From assembly GCA_963711595.1 (NCBI GenBank), contig CAVQER010000001.1, positions 620,001 through 684,000 of the forward strand: a DNA stretch of 64,000 nt, given 5' to 3'. This DNA is from JAUSIF01 sp963711595. Lineage in GTDB: Bacteria > Pseudomonadota > Alphaproteobacteria > Rhizobiales > Xanthobacteraceae. Below the pieces are notes generated by a model that worked only from the letters and a program-made list of their open reading frames with translations, was not told the origin of the DNA and did not search any database. The position numbers and the translations under genes were made by a program. Numbering within the stretch: the stretch's first letter is position 1; each line of letters starts with the position of its first letter. This document shows, one piece after another, positions 34,230 to 42,664 of this stretch.

Positions 34230-34895
34230 ATGTCGAAGCCTCGCATTTCCTATGTGACCCCGGCGATGATCAAGGATCCGGCAATGCTCGCCGAACTCGA
34301 TCGTTGCCGACGGGAGGGTACGCCGCGACCGGAAAGCCAGGCGGTGCGTGCCCACGTGCCTGCCGTGTTCTGGTCGTTCGCCAATTCCTGGCGCGACGTC
34401 TTCCACACCGGCGTCGCCGACCACGCGATCAAGGAACTCTGCCGCCTTTACGTCTCGCGCTCGGTGCTTTGCGAGTTCTGCGGCAACCAACGCTCGATCA
34501 AGGCATCGAAGTCGGGTGTTGCGGAGGAGGATGTTCGCGATCTGATCAATTTCGAGTCTTCGACTCGCTACAGCGAGAAGCAGAAGGCGGCGCTGTCGTA
34601 CGCCGAAGCGATTACCTGGGATCTCGCCACCGACGACCAGTTCTGGGCGCGGCTGCACAAGCACTTTTCCGAGCCGGAGCTCGTCGAGATCGGATACTTC
34701 ATTGCGTTGACCATGGGCCAGCAACGCTGGCTGCGTATCCTCGACATCGAACACCATCAGATTCTCGCCGGTGAAAGCGGCTCGATGGCGCCCGGTTTTG
34801 AAAACGAGGACGCCTTGAAGCGGGCGAAGGCCGATCCGAACTATTGGGCGCGCAGAGCCGTCGCGCCGGTCGACAGCAACGAAGCGGCGGAATAG
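34230..34895 (+). CDS. Carboxymuconolactone decarboxylase / AhpD-like protein (copy 2)
   Basis: A 221-residue paralogue of the preceding gene, roughly four fifths identical to it over its length. Identical blocks include GTPRPESQA, AHVPAVFWS, NSWRDVF, FESSTRYSEKQKAALSYAEA and IGYFIALTMG, with redox motif CEFCGNQRS. The ATG at 34230 has GGAGG ten bases upstream. The tandem copies are separated by 123 bp without a gene. The pair suggests dosage or subunit specialisation in a peroxide or aromatic-ring pathway. It overlaps the direction of the ABC importer that starts 4 bp later. Confidence 0.82.
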   Translation: MSKPRISYVTPAMIKDPAMLAELDRCRREGTPRPESQAVRAHVPAVFWSFANSWRDVFHTGVADHAIKELCRLYVSRSVLCEFCGNQRSIKASKSGVAEEDVRDLINFESSTRYSEKQKAALSYAEAITWDLATDDQFWARLHKHFSEPELVEIGYFIALTMGQQRWLRILDIEHHQILAGESGSMAPGFENEDALKRAKADPNYWARRAVAPVDSNEAAE

Positions 34896-34898
34896 CCG

Positions 34899-35730
34899 GT
34901 GAGCGCCACGGCCGCGAACGTCGTCGACAGGCCGAAGGGCGCCGAGGGGCTCGCGAGCCCGCGCATCCGCGTACAGGGACTCGGCAAGCGTTACGGGGCG
35001 CTCGAGGTCTTTCGCGACGTCAATCTCGAAGTCGGCGACCGCGAAATCGTTTCCGTCGTCGGACCGTCCGGTTGCGGCAAGACCACATTGCTACGCTGCA
35101 TCGATGGGCTGATCCCGCCGTCGAGCGGCGTGGTGCAAGTCGGCGGCGCGCAAGTCTCCTCTCCTCCGGCCGGCGTTGCGATGGTGTTCCAGCAGTTCGG
35201 GCTGTTTCCCTGGAAGACCGTGTTCGCAAACGTCGCGTACGGCTTGAAACTCGCGGGCGTGCCGAAAGCCGAGATCCGCGAGACCGTGCCGCGATTTCAT
35301 CAAGCTTGTCGGCCTGGCCGGCTTTGAAGAAGCCTATCCCTATCAATTGTCCGGCGGCATGCAGCAGCGTTGCGGCCTCGCTCGCGCACTCGCAATCGAG
35401 CCCGACGTGCTGCTCATGGACGAGCCGTTTGCCGCCGTGGACGCGCAGACACGCGAAATCCTGCAATTCGAGTTGCTGCGCATCTGGCAGATACGACCGG
35501 TGAGCATGGTGTTTGTGACGCATTCGATCGAAGAAGCTGTCCTGATGGGGCACCGCGTCGTCGTGCTGAAGGGTAGGCCCGCGGCCGTTCACGAAATCAT
35601 CGACGTCGACCTGCAGCATCCCCGCAGCCGCGCAACACTCACACATCCGCGCTTCGCGGCGCTGCGGGAGCATGTGTGGACCACATTGATGGACGAGGCG
35701 AAAGCGGCGGAGCTGCAACTGCAGAACTGA
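34899..35730 (+). pseudogene. ABC transporter ATPase of the nitrate/taurine/sulfonate type, interrupted by one frameshift
   Basis: Two adjacent frames (34899-35327 and 35347-35730) together encode one 276-residue ATPase. The first half has Walker A GPSGCGKT and the Q-loop VFQQFGLFPWKT. The second has signature LSGGMQQR, Walker B VLLMDEPFAAVD and the switch region FVTHSIEEAVLMG. They join if one extra C near 35289 is removed, which gives ETVRDFIKLVGLAGFEEAYP. The rest is well conserved, so a sequence error or a very recent mutation is more likely than old decay. It should energise the adjacent permeases of an NMT1/Tau-type importer. Confidence 0.8.
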
Positions 35731-35782
35731 GATCTATATCGCAGAACGAAACGAAAAAAACTTTCGAACGGGAGGAAGGAAT

Positions 35783-36778
35783 ATGAAGCATACACGTCAC
35801 GCGCTCATTGCGTGGCTTGCAATCACCGCCACAGCCAACATTGCAAGCAGCGTATCCGCGCAGGAGGCGATTACGATCGGCCTGCCCGGCATTCCGCCGG
35901 TCTTCGTCACGACGCAGGCCTACGTCGCTGAGCAGCAGGGCTTCTTCAAGAAGCACGGCCTCAACGTAACGCTGCGGCCGTTCGACTCCGGCGCCGCCGC
36001 GGCGCGTGCCGTTGCGTCAGGAAACATCGAGCTTTCGATGTCGCCGTCGCCACTCGTGGTCACCATGCTCTCGAACAATCCCGATGCAGGCATCTCCATG
36101 ATCTATGGGTACGAGAAGCCGGACTGGCTGATCGGCTCAATGGATCCGGCGATCTCCAAGTGCGAGGATGTGAAGGGCAAGCCGGTCGGCGTCGACAGCC
36201 TCGGCGGCGCGCGGTCGATCGCTCTGAACCAGATGCTGCGCGCCTGCAAGCTTTCCGCCGAGGAAACACAGCAGGTGCCGCTCAGCGCGAACGTCGGTAC
36301 GGCGATGGTTTCGGGGCAGCTTGCGGTGGGCGTGCTGCATATCGACGACGTGCCGATCATCGAACGTGAAGCGAAGAAGAAAGTCATTACCGTCGTCGAC
36401 ATGAACGACGTACTGAAGGTGAATCACTATCTCGCGCTTACGACCAGCAAGAAAGTTCTCGCCGAGAAGCGCGACACTCTTGCGAAGGTAGTCGCGGCCT
36501 TGATCGAAGCCGAGCGCTACATGCGCGATCCGAAGAACATGGACTCCGTAGCCAAAGCGGCGGCACCAACGAGCCGCAGCGTCGACGACGCCAAATGGGC
36601 GATCGGACAGTACGTGAAGATCGAGTTCTGGCCGCGCGAGCACGGGCTGAAGAAGGAGAACATCGACGCCATCCTTGCCGCGCAGAAACGGGTCGGAAAC
36701 ATCAAGGGCGAGCCCGCGAAGTACGAGCAGGTCGTGGATCTTTCGATCTACGAGGCCGCCCTCAAGCTTGTGAAGTAA
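35783..36778 (+). CDS. ABC transporter substrate-binding protein, NMT1/SsuA-TauA type
   Basis: A 331-residue periplasmic binding protein with signal peptide MKHTRHALIAWLAITATANI and a cleavage near VSAQE. The family pattern is visible as AYVAEQQGFFKKHGLNVTLR, AVASGNIELSMSPSPLV, the hinge SANVGTAMVSGQLAVGVLHI and later KRDTLAKVVAALIEAERYM. Such proteins bind sulfonates, thiamine precursors or small heterocycles. A GGGAGGAAGG ribosome-binding site precedes the ATG. A strong hairpin separates it from the permease gene downstream. Confidence 0.88.
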   Translation: MKHTRHALIAWLAITATANIASSVSAQEAITIGLPGIPPVFVTTQAYVAEQQGFFKKHGLNVTLRPFDSGAAAARAVASGNIELSMSPSPLVVTMLSNNPDAGISMIYGYEKPDWLIGSMDPAISKCEDVKGKPVGVDSLGGARSIALNQMLRACKLSAEETQQVPLSANVGTAMVSGQLAVGVLHIDDVPIIEREAKKKVITVVDMNDVLKVNHYLALTTSKKVLAEKRDTLAKVVAALIEAERYMRDPKNMDSVAKAAAPTSRSVDDAKWAIGQYVKIEFWPREHGLKKENIDAILAAQKRVGNIKGEPAKYEQVVDLSIYEAALKLVK

Positions 36779-36789
36779 TCGTGCCAAAC

Positions 36790-36815
36790 GCGGGCGCGGT
36801 TTTCGCCGCGCCCGC
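36790..36815 (+). repeat. Intercistronic hairpin between binding protein and permease
   Basis: GCGGGCGCGG and CCGCGCCCGC form a perfect 10-bp stem around a TTTTCG loop, 12 bp after the binding-protein stop codon. Such structures in importer operons commonly protect the upstream message so that binding protein outnumbers permease. Confidence 0.65.
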
Positions 36816-36826
36816 AAGCGTGTTCC

Positions 36827-37591
36827 ATGGGACGTGAAACCCGCCTGCTTCGTTACGGAACTTACGTTGTCGCACTCGCCGTCGGCGCGCTGCTCTGGCA
36901 GTTCGTTGCCAGCAGGACAAATCCGGCCTTTGTCGCATCCTTCACCGCGACGATCGCCAGCCTGTACGAGATGGTCCAGTCCGGATTGCTGACGAACGCG
37001 CTGAAGAGTTCGCTCCTCGTCTACTTGACCGGACTTTGTGCGGCGATCGTGGTTGGGATCGGGATCGGTCTCCTACTCGCGCGCGTGCGGTTGCTGCGGG
37101 TCGCCCTCGAGAGCTACATCATGTTGCTCTACGCGACGCCGATGGTCGCGCTCATCCCATTCATTCTGTCGATGATGGGCTTTGGTTTCGCGCCGAAGGC
37201 ACTCGTGGTCTTTCTGTTTGCGGTTTTCTCGGTGCTTTACAACACCATCGAGGGCGCGCGCAGCGTGAAGCCGGAAATGCTGGAGGTCGCGCATTCCTTC
37301 CGCTCCGGGGAATGGGGTGTGTGGCGCGACGTATTGATCCCCTACACCCTTCCCTATGCGCTCACGGGGGTGCGCCAGGGAATCGGGCGCGGACTCGTCG
37401 GGCTTGTGGCCGGCGAGTTCTTCCTTTCAGGAAGCGGGATCGGCCTTCTCATCATGCGCAGCGAGCGCGACTTCGACGTGCCAGCCCTCTACGGCTCGAT
37501 CCTCGTGATCACCATTCTCGGCGTCATGCTGATGGGTATCGGTCGTGCACTTGAGAACCATTTTGCTGCATGGCGCGGACTCAATCGATGA
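36827..37591 (+). CDS. ABC transporter permease, Tau/SsuC type (1)
   Basis: A 254-residue inner-membrane protein with about six helices and the EAA loop seen as VKPEMLEVAHSFRSGEWGVW followed by a cytosolic G-rich element (GVRQGIGRGLVGL), the contact site for the ATPase. It starts at 36827, after a hairpin. Its TGA overlaps the ATG of the next permease (ATGA at 37588-37591), so the two are translated together and probably form a heterodimeric pore for the neighbouring binding protein. Confidence 0.88.
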   Translation: MGRETRLLRYGTYVVALAVGALLWQFVASRTNPAFVASFTATIASLYEMVQSGLLTNALKSSLLVYLTGLCAAIVVGIGIGLLLARVRLLRVALESYIMLLYATPMVALIPFILSMMGFGFAPKALVVFLFAVFSVLYNTIEGARSVKPEMLEVAHSFRSGEWGVWRDVLIPYTLPYALTGVRQGIGRGLVGLVAGEFFLSGSGIGLLIMRSERDFDVPALYGSILVITILGVMLMGIGRALENHFAAWRGLNR

Positions 37592-38397
37592 GCGCGCCCG
37601 ATATCACTCTCACCGAAGCCGCCGGTTCGCGCCGTTGGATCAGTCGCGATGCGGTCGCGCGCATCGCCGCCGGCATCGCGATCGTCACGATCTGGGAGGT
37701 CGCCGTTCGCTTGTGGGCGCCTGCTTTCGTGGCGCGACCGAGCCGCATTGTTGCGGTTTTTCCGAACGTGATTATCGACCCTGCGCTTTGGACGGCTGCA
37801 GGCGCGACGCTCGGTGCGGTGCTGCAGGGCCTGGCGATCGCGCTCGTCGTAGGCACGGCGATCGGCCTTGCGATCGGCCGGGTACCGACCGTCGACCGCT
37901 TCCTGCGGCTTTACGTGAGCGGCCTGTTCGCAATGCCGATGGTCGCGATCTTGCCGCTGCTGACGCTGTTCTTCGGCTACACCGGAGACGCGCGGTTGGC
38001 CACCGTCGTGTTCGCGGCGATCTTCGCCATCATCATCAACGTCTCGGATGGCGCGCGCGCTGTGCCCCCGGAATACGTGGAAGTATCGCGGGCGTTCCGC
38101 GGCTCAGGCTGGGCGCGGTTGTTCGACGTAGTGCTGCCATCGTCCGTGCCCTACCTCCTCGCCGGCATGAAGCTCGCCGCGGGACGCGCCCTGATCGGGG
38201 CCGTCATCGCCGAGTTCTACGCGGCGATCCCGGGTCTCGGCTTCTACATCCTGTTCAATACACGCACGTTCAAGCACAGCGAGGCGTTCGTCGCGGTCGC
38301 GATACTCGCGGTCGTCGGCGTGTTGTTCGAACTTGCACTCTCCAACGGAACGCGGCGGCTCCTTCCCTGGTATCGTCGCGACGAAGCACTCGATTGA
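37588..38397 (+). CDS. ABC transporter permease, Tau/SsuC type (2)
   Basis: A 269-residue permease paralogous to the gene before it, with six predicted helices and an EAA loop (VPPEYVEVSRAFRGSGWARL) plus GMKLAAGRALIGAVIAEF. The ATG at 37588 is used; an in-frame ATG at 37570 would lie inside the first permease gene. It pairs with permease 1 and the frameshifted ATPase. It is followed 4 bp later by a hydrolase, indicating one operon from the ATPase through the hydrolase. Confidence 0.88.
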   Translation: MSAPDITLTEAAGSRRWISRDAVARIAAGIAIVTIWEVAVRLWAPAFVARPSRIVAVFPNVIIDPALWTAAGATLGAVLQGLAIALVVGTAIGLAIGRVPTVDRFLRLYVSGLFAMPMVAILPLLTLFFGYTGDARLATVVFAAIFAIIINVSDGARAVPPEYVEVSRAFRGSGWARLFDVVLPSSVPYLLAGMKLAAGRALIGAVIAEFYAAIPGLGFYILFNTRTFKHSEAFVAVAILAVVGVLFELALSNGTRRLLPWYRRDEALD

Positions 38398-38400
38398 TCG

Positions 38401-39471
38401 ATGCAAGACGCGCGCGTTAAATCCGCGATCTCGCACTGGGCTCCGCGGTTCGTTGCGAACGGCGTCGCACTCACCGATTTCGAGGAGGTGACCGCCTCGA
38501 TCGCATCGTGGGACGAGTGGTGCGGTGCCTGGTCGAAGCGCGCGGCCATACACGAGCGAATGGGGCGCGAGGCGCTGGCCGCCGGGAAATTCCTCAGCGC
38601 GGGCGAACACCTGAACCGCGCCGCAGTCTACTACCACTTCGGGAAATTCCTGTTCGTGCATGACCTCGTGCAGATGAGGGCCGCGCACGAGAAGGCGGTC
38701 GAATGCAGGCGAGCGGCGTTGCCTCACCTGCGGCCACCGGGTGAACGCGTAGAGATTCCTTACGAAGGAAAGTTGCTTTTCGGAATCCTGCGGAAGCCTG
38801 CCGGCGTCGAGCGTCCGCCGGTGATGATCATGGCGATGGGGCTCGATTCCACGAAAGAGGAGACCGAGGCGTATGAGCAGCCTTTTCTCGCACGTGGGAT
38901 TGCGACACTCGCCTTCGACGGACCGGGTCAGGGTGAAGGAGAGTATGACTTCGCGATCCGAGGCGACTACGAAGCCGTCGTGAAAGCGGTCGCGGATTTC
39001 GTTGAAGGCCGCCGCGACCTTGCCCTCGAACAACTGGGCCTGTGGGGCGTGAGTCTCGGCGGCTACTACGCACCGCGCTCCGCCGCGTTCGAGCCGCGCA
39101 TCAAGGCGTGCATCTCACTCGCGGGGCCATATAACTGGTCGGAGGCATGGGACAGCCTGCCCGAGCTCACGCGGGAAGCGTTTCGCGTACGATCGAAGTC
39201 GGCGACGATGGAGGCCGCGAAACGTCACGCCGGCACGCTGTCATTGGAAGGCGTGGCGGACAAAATCACATGCCCTCTCTATATCGTGACCGGCAAGCTC
39301 GATCGCGTCATCCCGTGGCGGCACGCGGAGCGGCTCGCGCGTGAAGCGAAGGGTCCGGTCGAACTGCAATTGATCGAAGACGGCAACCACGTGGCTAACA
39401 ACCGTGCCTATCGCTGGCGCGTGCAAAGCGCGGATTGGATGGCGGCGAAGCTCGGCGCGCGCGGCGGCTAG
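38401..39471 (+). CDS. Alpha/beta hydrolase, 2,6-dihydroxypseudooxynicotine hydrolase-like
   Basis: A 356-residue serine hydrolase with a helical N-terminal cap (residues 1-120) followed by the hydrolase fold. The nucleophile elbow is GLWGVSLGGYYAPR near residue 215. FDGPGQGEGEYDFA precedes it, and an acid in VTGKLDRVIPW and a histidine in IEDGNHVANN complete the triad. This architecture matches C-C or ester hydrolases acting on nicotine breakdown products, or FrsA-like hydrolases. Being co-transcribed with an importer and next to a molybdenum hydroxylase and AhpD-like proteins, it could act on an N-heteroaromatic compound. The name is by similarity of fold and motif only. Confidence 0.78.
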   Translation: MQDARVKSAISHWAPRFVANGVALTDFEEVTASIASWDEWCGAWSKRAAIHERMGREALAAGKFLSAGEHLNRAAVYYHFGKFLFVHDLVQMRAAHEKAVECRRAALPHLRPPGERVEIPYEGKLLFGILRKPAGVERPPVMIMAMGLDSTKEETEAYEQPFLARGIATLAFDGPGQGEGEYDFAIRGDYEAVVKAVADFVEGRRDLALEQLGLWGVSLGGYYAPRSAAFEPRIKACISLAGPYNWSEAWDSLPELTREAFRVRSKSATMEAAKRHAGTLSLEGVADKITCPLYIVTGKLDRVIPWRHAERLAREAKGPVELQLIEDGNHVANNRAYRWRVQSADWMAAKLGARGG

Positions 39472-41816
39472 TTCTTGGACTGCGCCATCTCGCGGCAGGC
39501 GCGCCAGACCTTTTCCGGCGTCGCGGGCATGTCCATGCTCGCGGCAGCGCGGACGGGAATCGCGTCGGCAATCGCGTTCATGATCGCGGCGGGCGAAGCT
39601 GTCGTGCCGGCCTCGCCCACGCCTTTCACCCCGAGCGGATTTGTGGTCGCAGGCACTGGGTGCACGTCGCCAATCACGTCCGGCGCTTCGTCGGCGTGCG
39701 GCATCGCGTAGTCCATGAAGGAGCCCGTGATGAGCTGTCCGGTTTCACGATCGTAGACGGTCTGCTCGAGGAGGGCCTGACCAAGTCCCTGCACGACGCC
39801 TCCCTGAACCTGTCCTTCGACGATGGTGTGATCGAGCACGTTCCCGCAATCATCGACCGCTGTGTACGCGACAACCGCCACTTTGCCGGTGTCGGGATCC
39901 ACTTCGACTTCGGCGATGTGGCACCCGTTCGGAAATGTCAGCGGGCTTTCGGTCTTCACCGAAGTATCGAGACTCTCAGCAAAAACCCCGCCCACCTGCA
40001 GCTCGCGCGCTTTCTCCGCGAGATCGAACAGCGGTATGCGCAGGTTCGTGCCCGACACCTCAAAAGCGCCGTTGCGATAGTCGATCTTTGCCTCATCCGC
40101 CTCCAGAACGGCCGCCGCGATCTTCTTTCCCTTGGCGACAACCGTCTTCACAGCTTCTGCAATCGAGTGACCCGCGGTCATCGCGCTACGCGAGCCCACC
40201 GACGCGTAGCCAGGAATTGCAAAGTCCGAATCGCCGTGGCGGTGGCGTACTTGCTCCGGCTCAATTCCGAGCCTCTCCGCAATCAGGCGCCCAAACACGG
40301 TCGCGTGTCCCTGCCCTGTCGAGTGGACATTGAGACGGAATTCCAGAGTGCCGTCGCTGTCGAACACGATGACAGCACCTTCCACGGGCATCGCTCCCGC
40401 GTGCTCAAGGAAACAAGAGACACCGATACCGCGCAGTCGACCGCGTCGCTTGGCATCGACCCTTCGCTTCGCAAAACCCGAGTAATCAGAAAGCTCGAGC
40501 GCGCGATCGAGGATCGGCTCGAAGTCGCCGCTGTCGTAAACGTTGCCGACCGGCGTCTTGTACGGCATGGCCGACCTCGGGATGAGGTTCTTGCGGCGCA
40601 ACTCGACGGGGTCAATTCCGGAGACGCGCGACGCCTCCTGCACGAGCCGCTCCATGACGTAGTTCGCTTCGGGGCGGCCGGCACCACGGTAGGGGCCGGT
40701 GGGAACTGTATTCGTGAAGACGCAGCGCGCCTCGAGCGCAATCGCCGGGATCGCGTACATGCCGGGCAGACAACGCGTGAAGCTGACGACGCCGATTTGC
40801 GGGCCGACGGCGGCGAGGAACGCGCCCATGCTGACGGTATGCCGCACGCGCATCCCGAGAAACCGTCCTTCCCGATCCAGCGCAAGCTCTGCCGCGGTGT
40901 AAGCGTCACGCGCGTGATTGTCGCTTTCGAACAACTCCGCGCGCGACGACATCCAGTGCACCGCCCGATTGAGTTTCTTCGCCGCGACGAGAAGCGCCGG
41001 ATACTCCGGGTATGGCGGCGTCTTCAAGCCGAACGCGCCACCGACATCCTCGGCGGTGACGCGCATTTTCTGCGGTTCGATGCCAAGAATCTTTGCGAGC
41101 GAATCTCGAAGCGCCCCGACCCCCTGTGTCGAGCTCCGCAGCGTGTAGCGATCGGCCGCCGTATCGTAGCTTGCGGTCGCGCCGCGCGGCTCCATCGTCA
41201 CGCCGCAGATTCGCTGGTTCACGAGTTCGACGCGCGCCACGAGATGGGCACTGGCAAAAACGCGCTCGACCTCGTTGTGATGCGAAGCGCCGTCAGGCTC
41301 GGGGCCGATCCAGTCGATGGCGATGTTGTTCGGCGCATCGGGCCAGAGTTGCGGAGCGCCGGACTTGACGGCATCGCGGGCATCGACGACGGCGGGGAGC
41401 TCCTCGAACTCGATTGAGACAAGTTCAGCGGCATCCTGGGCATGCGCGAGCGTGTCGGCGACGATCAACGCGATGGGCTGGCCGACGTGGAGTACCCGCT
41501 CCGCGGCAAGCGAGGGCCGGGCAGGAATGAACATCGGCTTGCCGTGGCGGTCCGTCAGCGGCAGCACGAGCACCGTGTTGCTGATGCCCGCAACCTTCAT
41601 GTCCTCAGCCGTCAATACGCCGAGCACTCCCGGCGCCGATAGCGCGGTGGAAACATCGACAGAACGGATGCGGGCAGAGGCGTGCGGCGAGCGCACGAAA
41701 TATCCAATACCCTGCCCCGGCTCCGGCGCGTCGGCGGCAAAGCGGCCGAGACCGCGAACCAACGCATCGTCTTCGACGCGCGGACGCCACTTCGCGCCGG
41801 ATCCCGCTTTCGTCAT
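39468..41816 (-). CDS. Xanthine-dehydrogenase-family molybdopterin-binding (large) subunit
   Basis: A 782-residue molybdenum hydroxylase large subunit. Molybdopterin motifs are visible as MEPRGATASYD, DVGGAFGLKTPP, GPYRGAGRPEANYV and the catalytic-Glu segment GVKGVGEAGTTASP near the C-terminus. The loop GPYRGAG is of the xanthine dehydrogenase type, not the form-I carbon monoxide dehydrogenase AYRCSFR. The ATG at 41816 is used since the upstream in-frame part runs toward the tRNA gene. The iron-sulfur and FAD subunits are not adjacent, so partner genes must lie elsewhere, or this enzyme is orphaned. It overlaps the hydrolase gene tail-to-tail by four bases (CTAG). Confidence 0.9.
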   Translation of the reverse strand: MTKAGSGAKWRPRVEDDALVRGLGRFAADAPEPGQGIGYFVRSPHASARIRSVDVSTALSAPGVLGVLTAEDMKVAGISNTVLVLPLTDRHGKPMFIPARPSLAAERVLHVGQPIALIVADTLAHAQDAAELVSIEFEELPAVVDARDAVKSGAPQLWPDAPNNIAIDWIGPEPDGASHHNEVERVFASAHLVARVELVNQRICGVTMEPRGATASYDTAADRYTLRSSTQGVGALRDSLAKILGIEPQKMRVTAEDVGGAFGLKTPPYPEYPALLVAAKKLNRAVHWMSSRAELFESDNHARDAYTAAELALDREGRFLGMRVRHTVSMGAFLAAVGPQIGVVSFTRCLPGMYAIPAIALEARCVFTNTVPTGPYRGAGRPEANYVMERLVQEASRVSGIDPVELRRKNLIPRSAMPYKTPVGNVYDSGDFEPILDRALELSDYSGFAKRRVDAKRRGRLRGIGVSCFLEHAGAMPVEGAVIVFDSDGTLEFRLNVHSTGQGHATVFGRLIAERLGIEPEQVRHRHGDSDFAIPGYASVGSRSAMTAGHSIAEAVKTVVAKGKKIAAAVLEADEAKIDYRNGAFEVSGTNLRIPLFDLAEKARELQVGGVFAESLDTSVKTESPLTFPNGCHIAEVEVDPDTGKVAVVAYTAVDDCGNVLDHTIVEGQVQGGVVQGLGQALLEQTVYDRETGQLITGSFMDYAMPHADEAPDVIGDVHPVPATTNPLGVKGVGEAGTTASPAAIMNAIADAIPVRAAASMDMPATPEKVWRACREMAQSKN

Positions 41817-41884
41817 GAAGATGCTTCGACGGTAACGCTCGTGACAGGATCGGACCCGCCGGGGGGCGGATCTGCGCGGAGAGG

Positions 41885-41961
41885 TGGTACAGCTGGGTGG
41901 GGTCGAACCACCGACCTCCGGTTCCACAGACCGGCGCTCTAACCAACTGAGCTACAGCTGC
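41885..41961 (-). tRNA. tRNA-His (anticodon GTG) with A73 and no G-1
   Basis: The cloverleaf reads on the minus strand with acceptor 5' arm GCAGCTG, D arm GCTC...GAGC, anticodon stem CCGGT/ACCGG around CTGTGGA (anticodon GTG), T arm GGTGG-TTCGACC-CCACC, 3' acceptor CAGCTGT, then A73 and encoded CCA. Position -1 is T, not G, and the first pair is G1-U72. This lacks the normally universal G-1:C73 of tRNA-His, as known for a clade of alphaproteobacteria. It is transcribed toward the molybdenum hydroxylase gene. Confidence 0.95.
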
Positions 41962-42048
41962 ACAGATCGGCGGGCGCAAGCTAGGGGCAAACCGTGGGCG
42001 GTTCAAGCCAATCGGAAGCGAGGAACCGCCCGCTGCGCAGAATGGCAA

Positions 42049-42073
42049 ACGGGCCCGGCAGTGCCGGGCCCGT
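42049..42073 (-). terminator. Hairpin terminator after the phasin gene at 42092-42574
   Basis: CGGGCCCGGCA and TGCCGGGCCCG form a perfect 11-bp stem with a one-base centre, starting 19 bp beyond the phasin stop. A short TTT follows leftward, so its strength is uncertain despite the stable stem. Confidence 0.65.
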
Positions 42074-42091
42074 AAATTTTGCCGAATGCCT

Positions 42092-42574
42092 TCAGTTCGG
42101 TTTGAAGGTCTTGTTCACGCTCGACTTGAACGGCTCAGCCGCATCGGTCGCGACCTTCTGTGCAAGCGCGGAAAATTCCTTTGCTTGGGCGGACAGCGCG
42201 TCGAACTGTGCCCTGAGGTGAGTCGCGGAAAGCTCCACCGCCTCGGACATCGACTTCGCCGCGAGAATCTCACGAGCATAGTCGAGGTTCGCATTGACGT
42301 TCGTGCGGATTGCATCGATCGCCTTGAGATTGAACTCGGTCGCACCGCGCGTGGCCTGAAGATACGTGTCTTCCACCACGTCGGTTGCGTCTTCGGCAGC
42401 GGTGCGCAGACGCGCGTAGCTGTCCTTCGCCTGCTCGACGCTCTTTTCCGCCATCTCGCGGAAGACCTCGGGCACCTGCACCTTGGTCGGGTCGAACTTC
42501 GGCTCGTCGAATTTCGGCGCCGCGGCCTTCGCGGCCTTCTTCACGTTGTCTTTCACTGTTTCCGTGTCAGCCAT
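42092..42574 (-). CDS. Phasin family protein (granule-associated)
   Basis: A 160-residue phasin_2 protein, expected on polyhydroxybutyrate granules. The start MADTETVKDNVKKAAKAAAP at 42574 has GGAG upstream; a longer in-frame start carries an unlikely cysteine-rich leader. The protein is amphipathic and alanine-rich with the recognisable core EFNLKAIDAIRTNVNANLDY, AREILAAKSMSEAVELSATH and FSALAQKVATDAAEPFK. It is preceded by a 35-base palindromic operator overlapping its likely -35 region and ends at a hairpin. A second phasin lies immediately upstream. Confidence 0.88.
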   Translation of the reverse strand: MADTETVKDNVKKAAKAAAPKFDEPKFDPTKVQVPEVFREMAEKSVEQAKDSYARLRTAAEDATDVVEDTYLQATRGATEFNLKAIDAIRTNVNANLDYAREILAAKSMSEAVELSATHLRAQFDALSAQAKEFSALAQKVATDAAEPFKSSVNKTFKPN

Positions 42575-42664
42575 GGGGCTTCTCCAATCGCGGTAACTGG
42601 CTTGCCCCGAGGACACCGCATCGTCCGGCGGGGCTGCGATCTCCACCTCCATATAACATTGATT

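Noticed and set aside
39435..41417. 660-residue open frame on + across the molybdenum hydroxylase gene
   Set aside because: It is exactly antisense to a conserved large-subunit gene, with Arg/His/Asp-rich composition and no recognisable domain.
39468..41816. Form-I carbon monoxide dehydrogenase large subunit (CoxL)
   Set aside because: The active-site loop reads GPYRGAG rather than AYRCSFR, and no CoxM/CoxS genes are adjacent.
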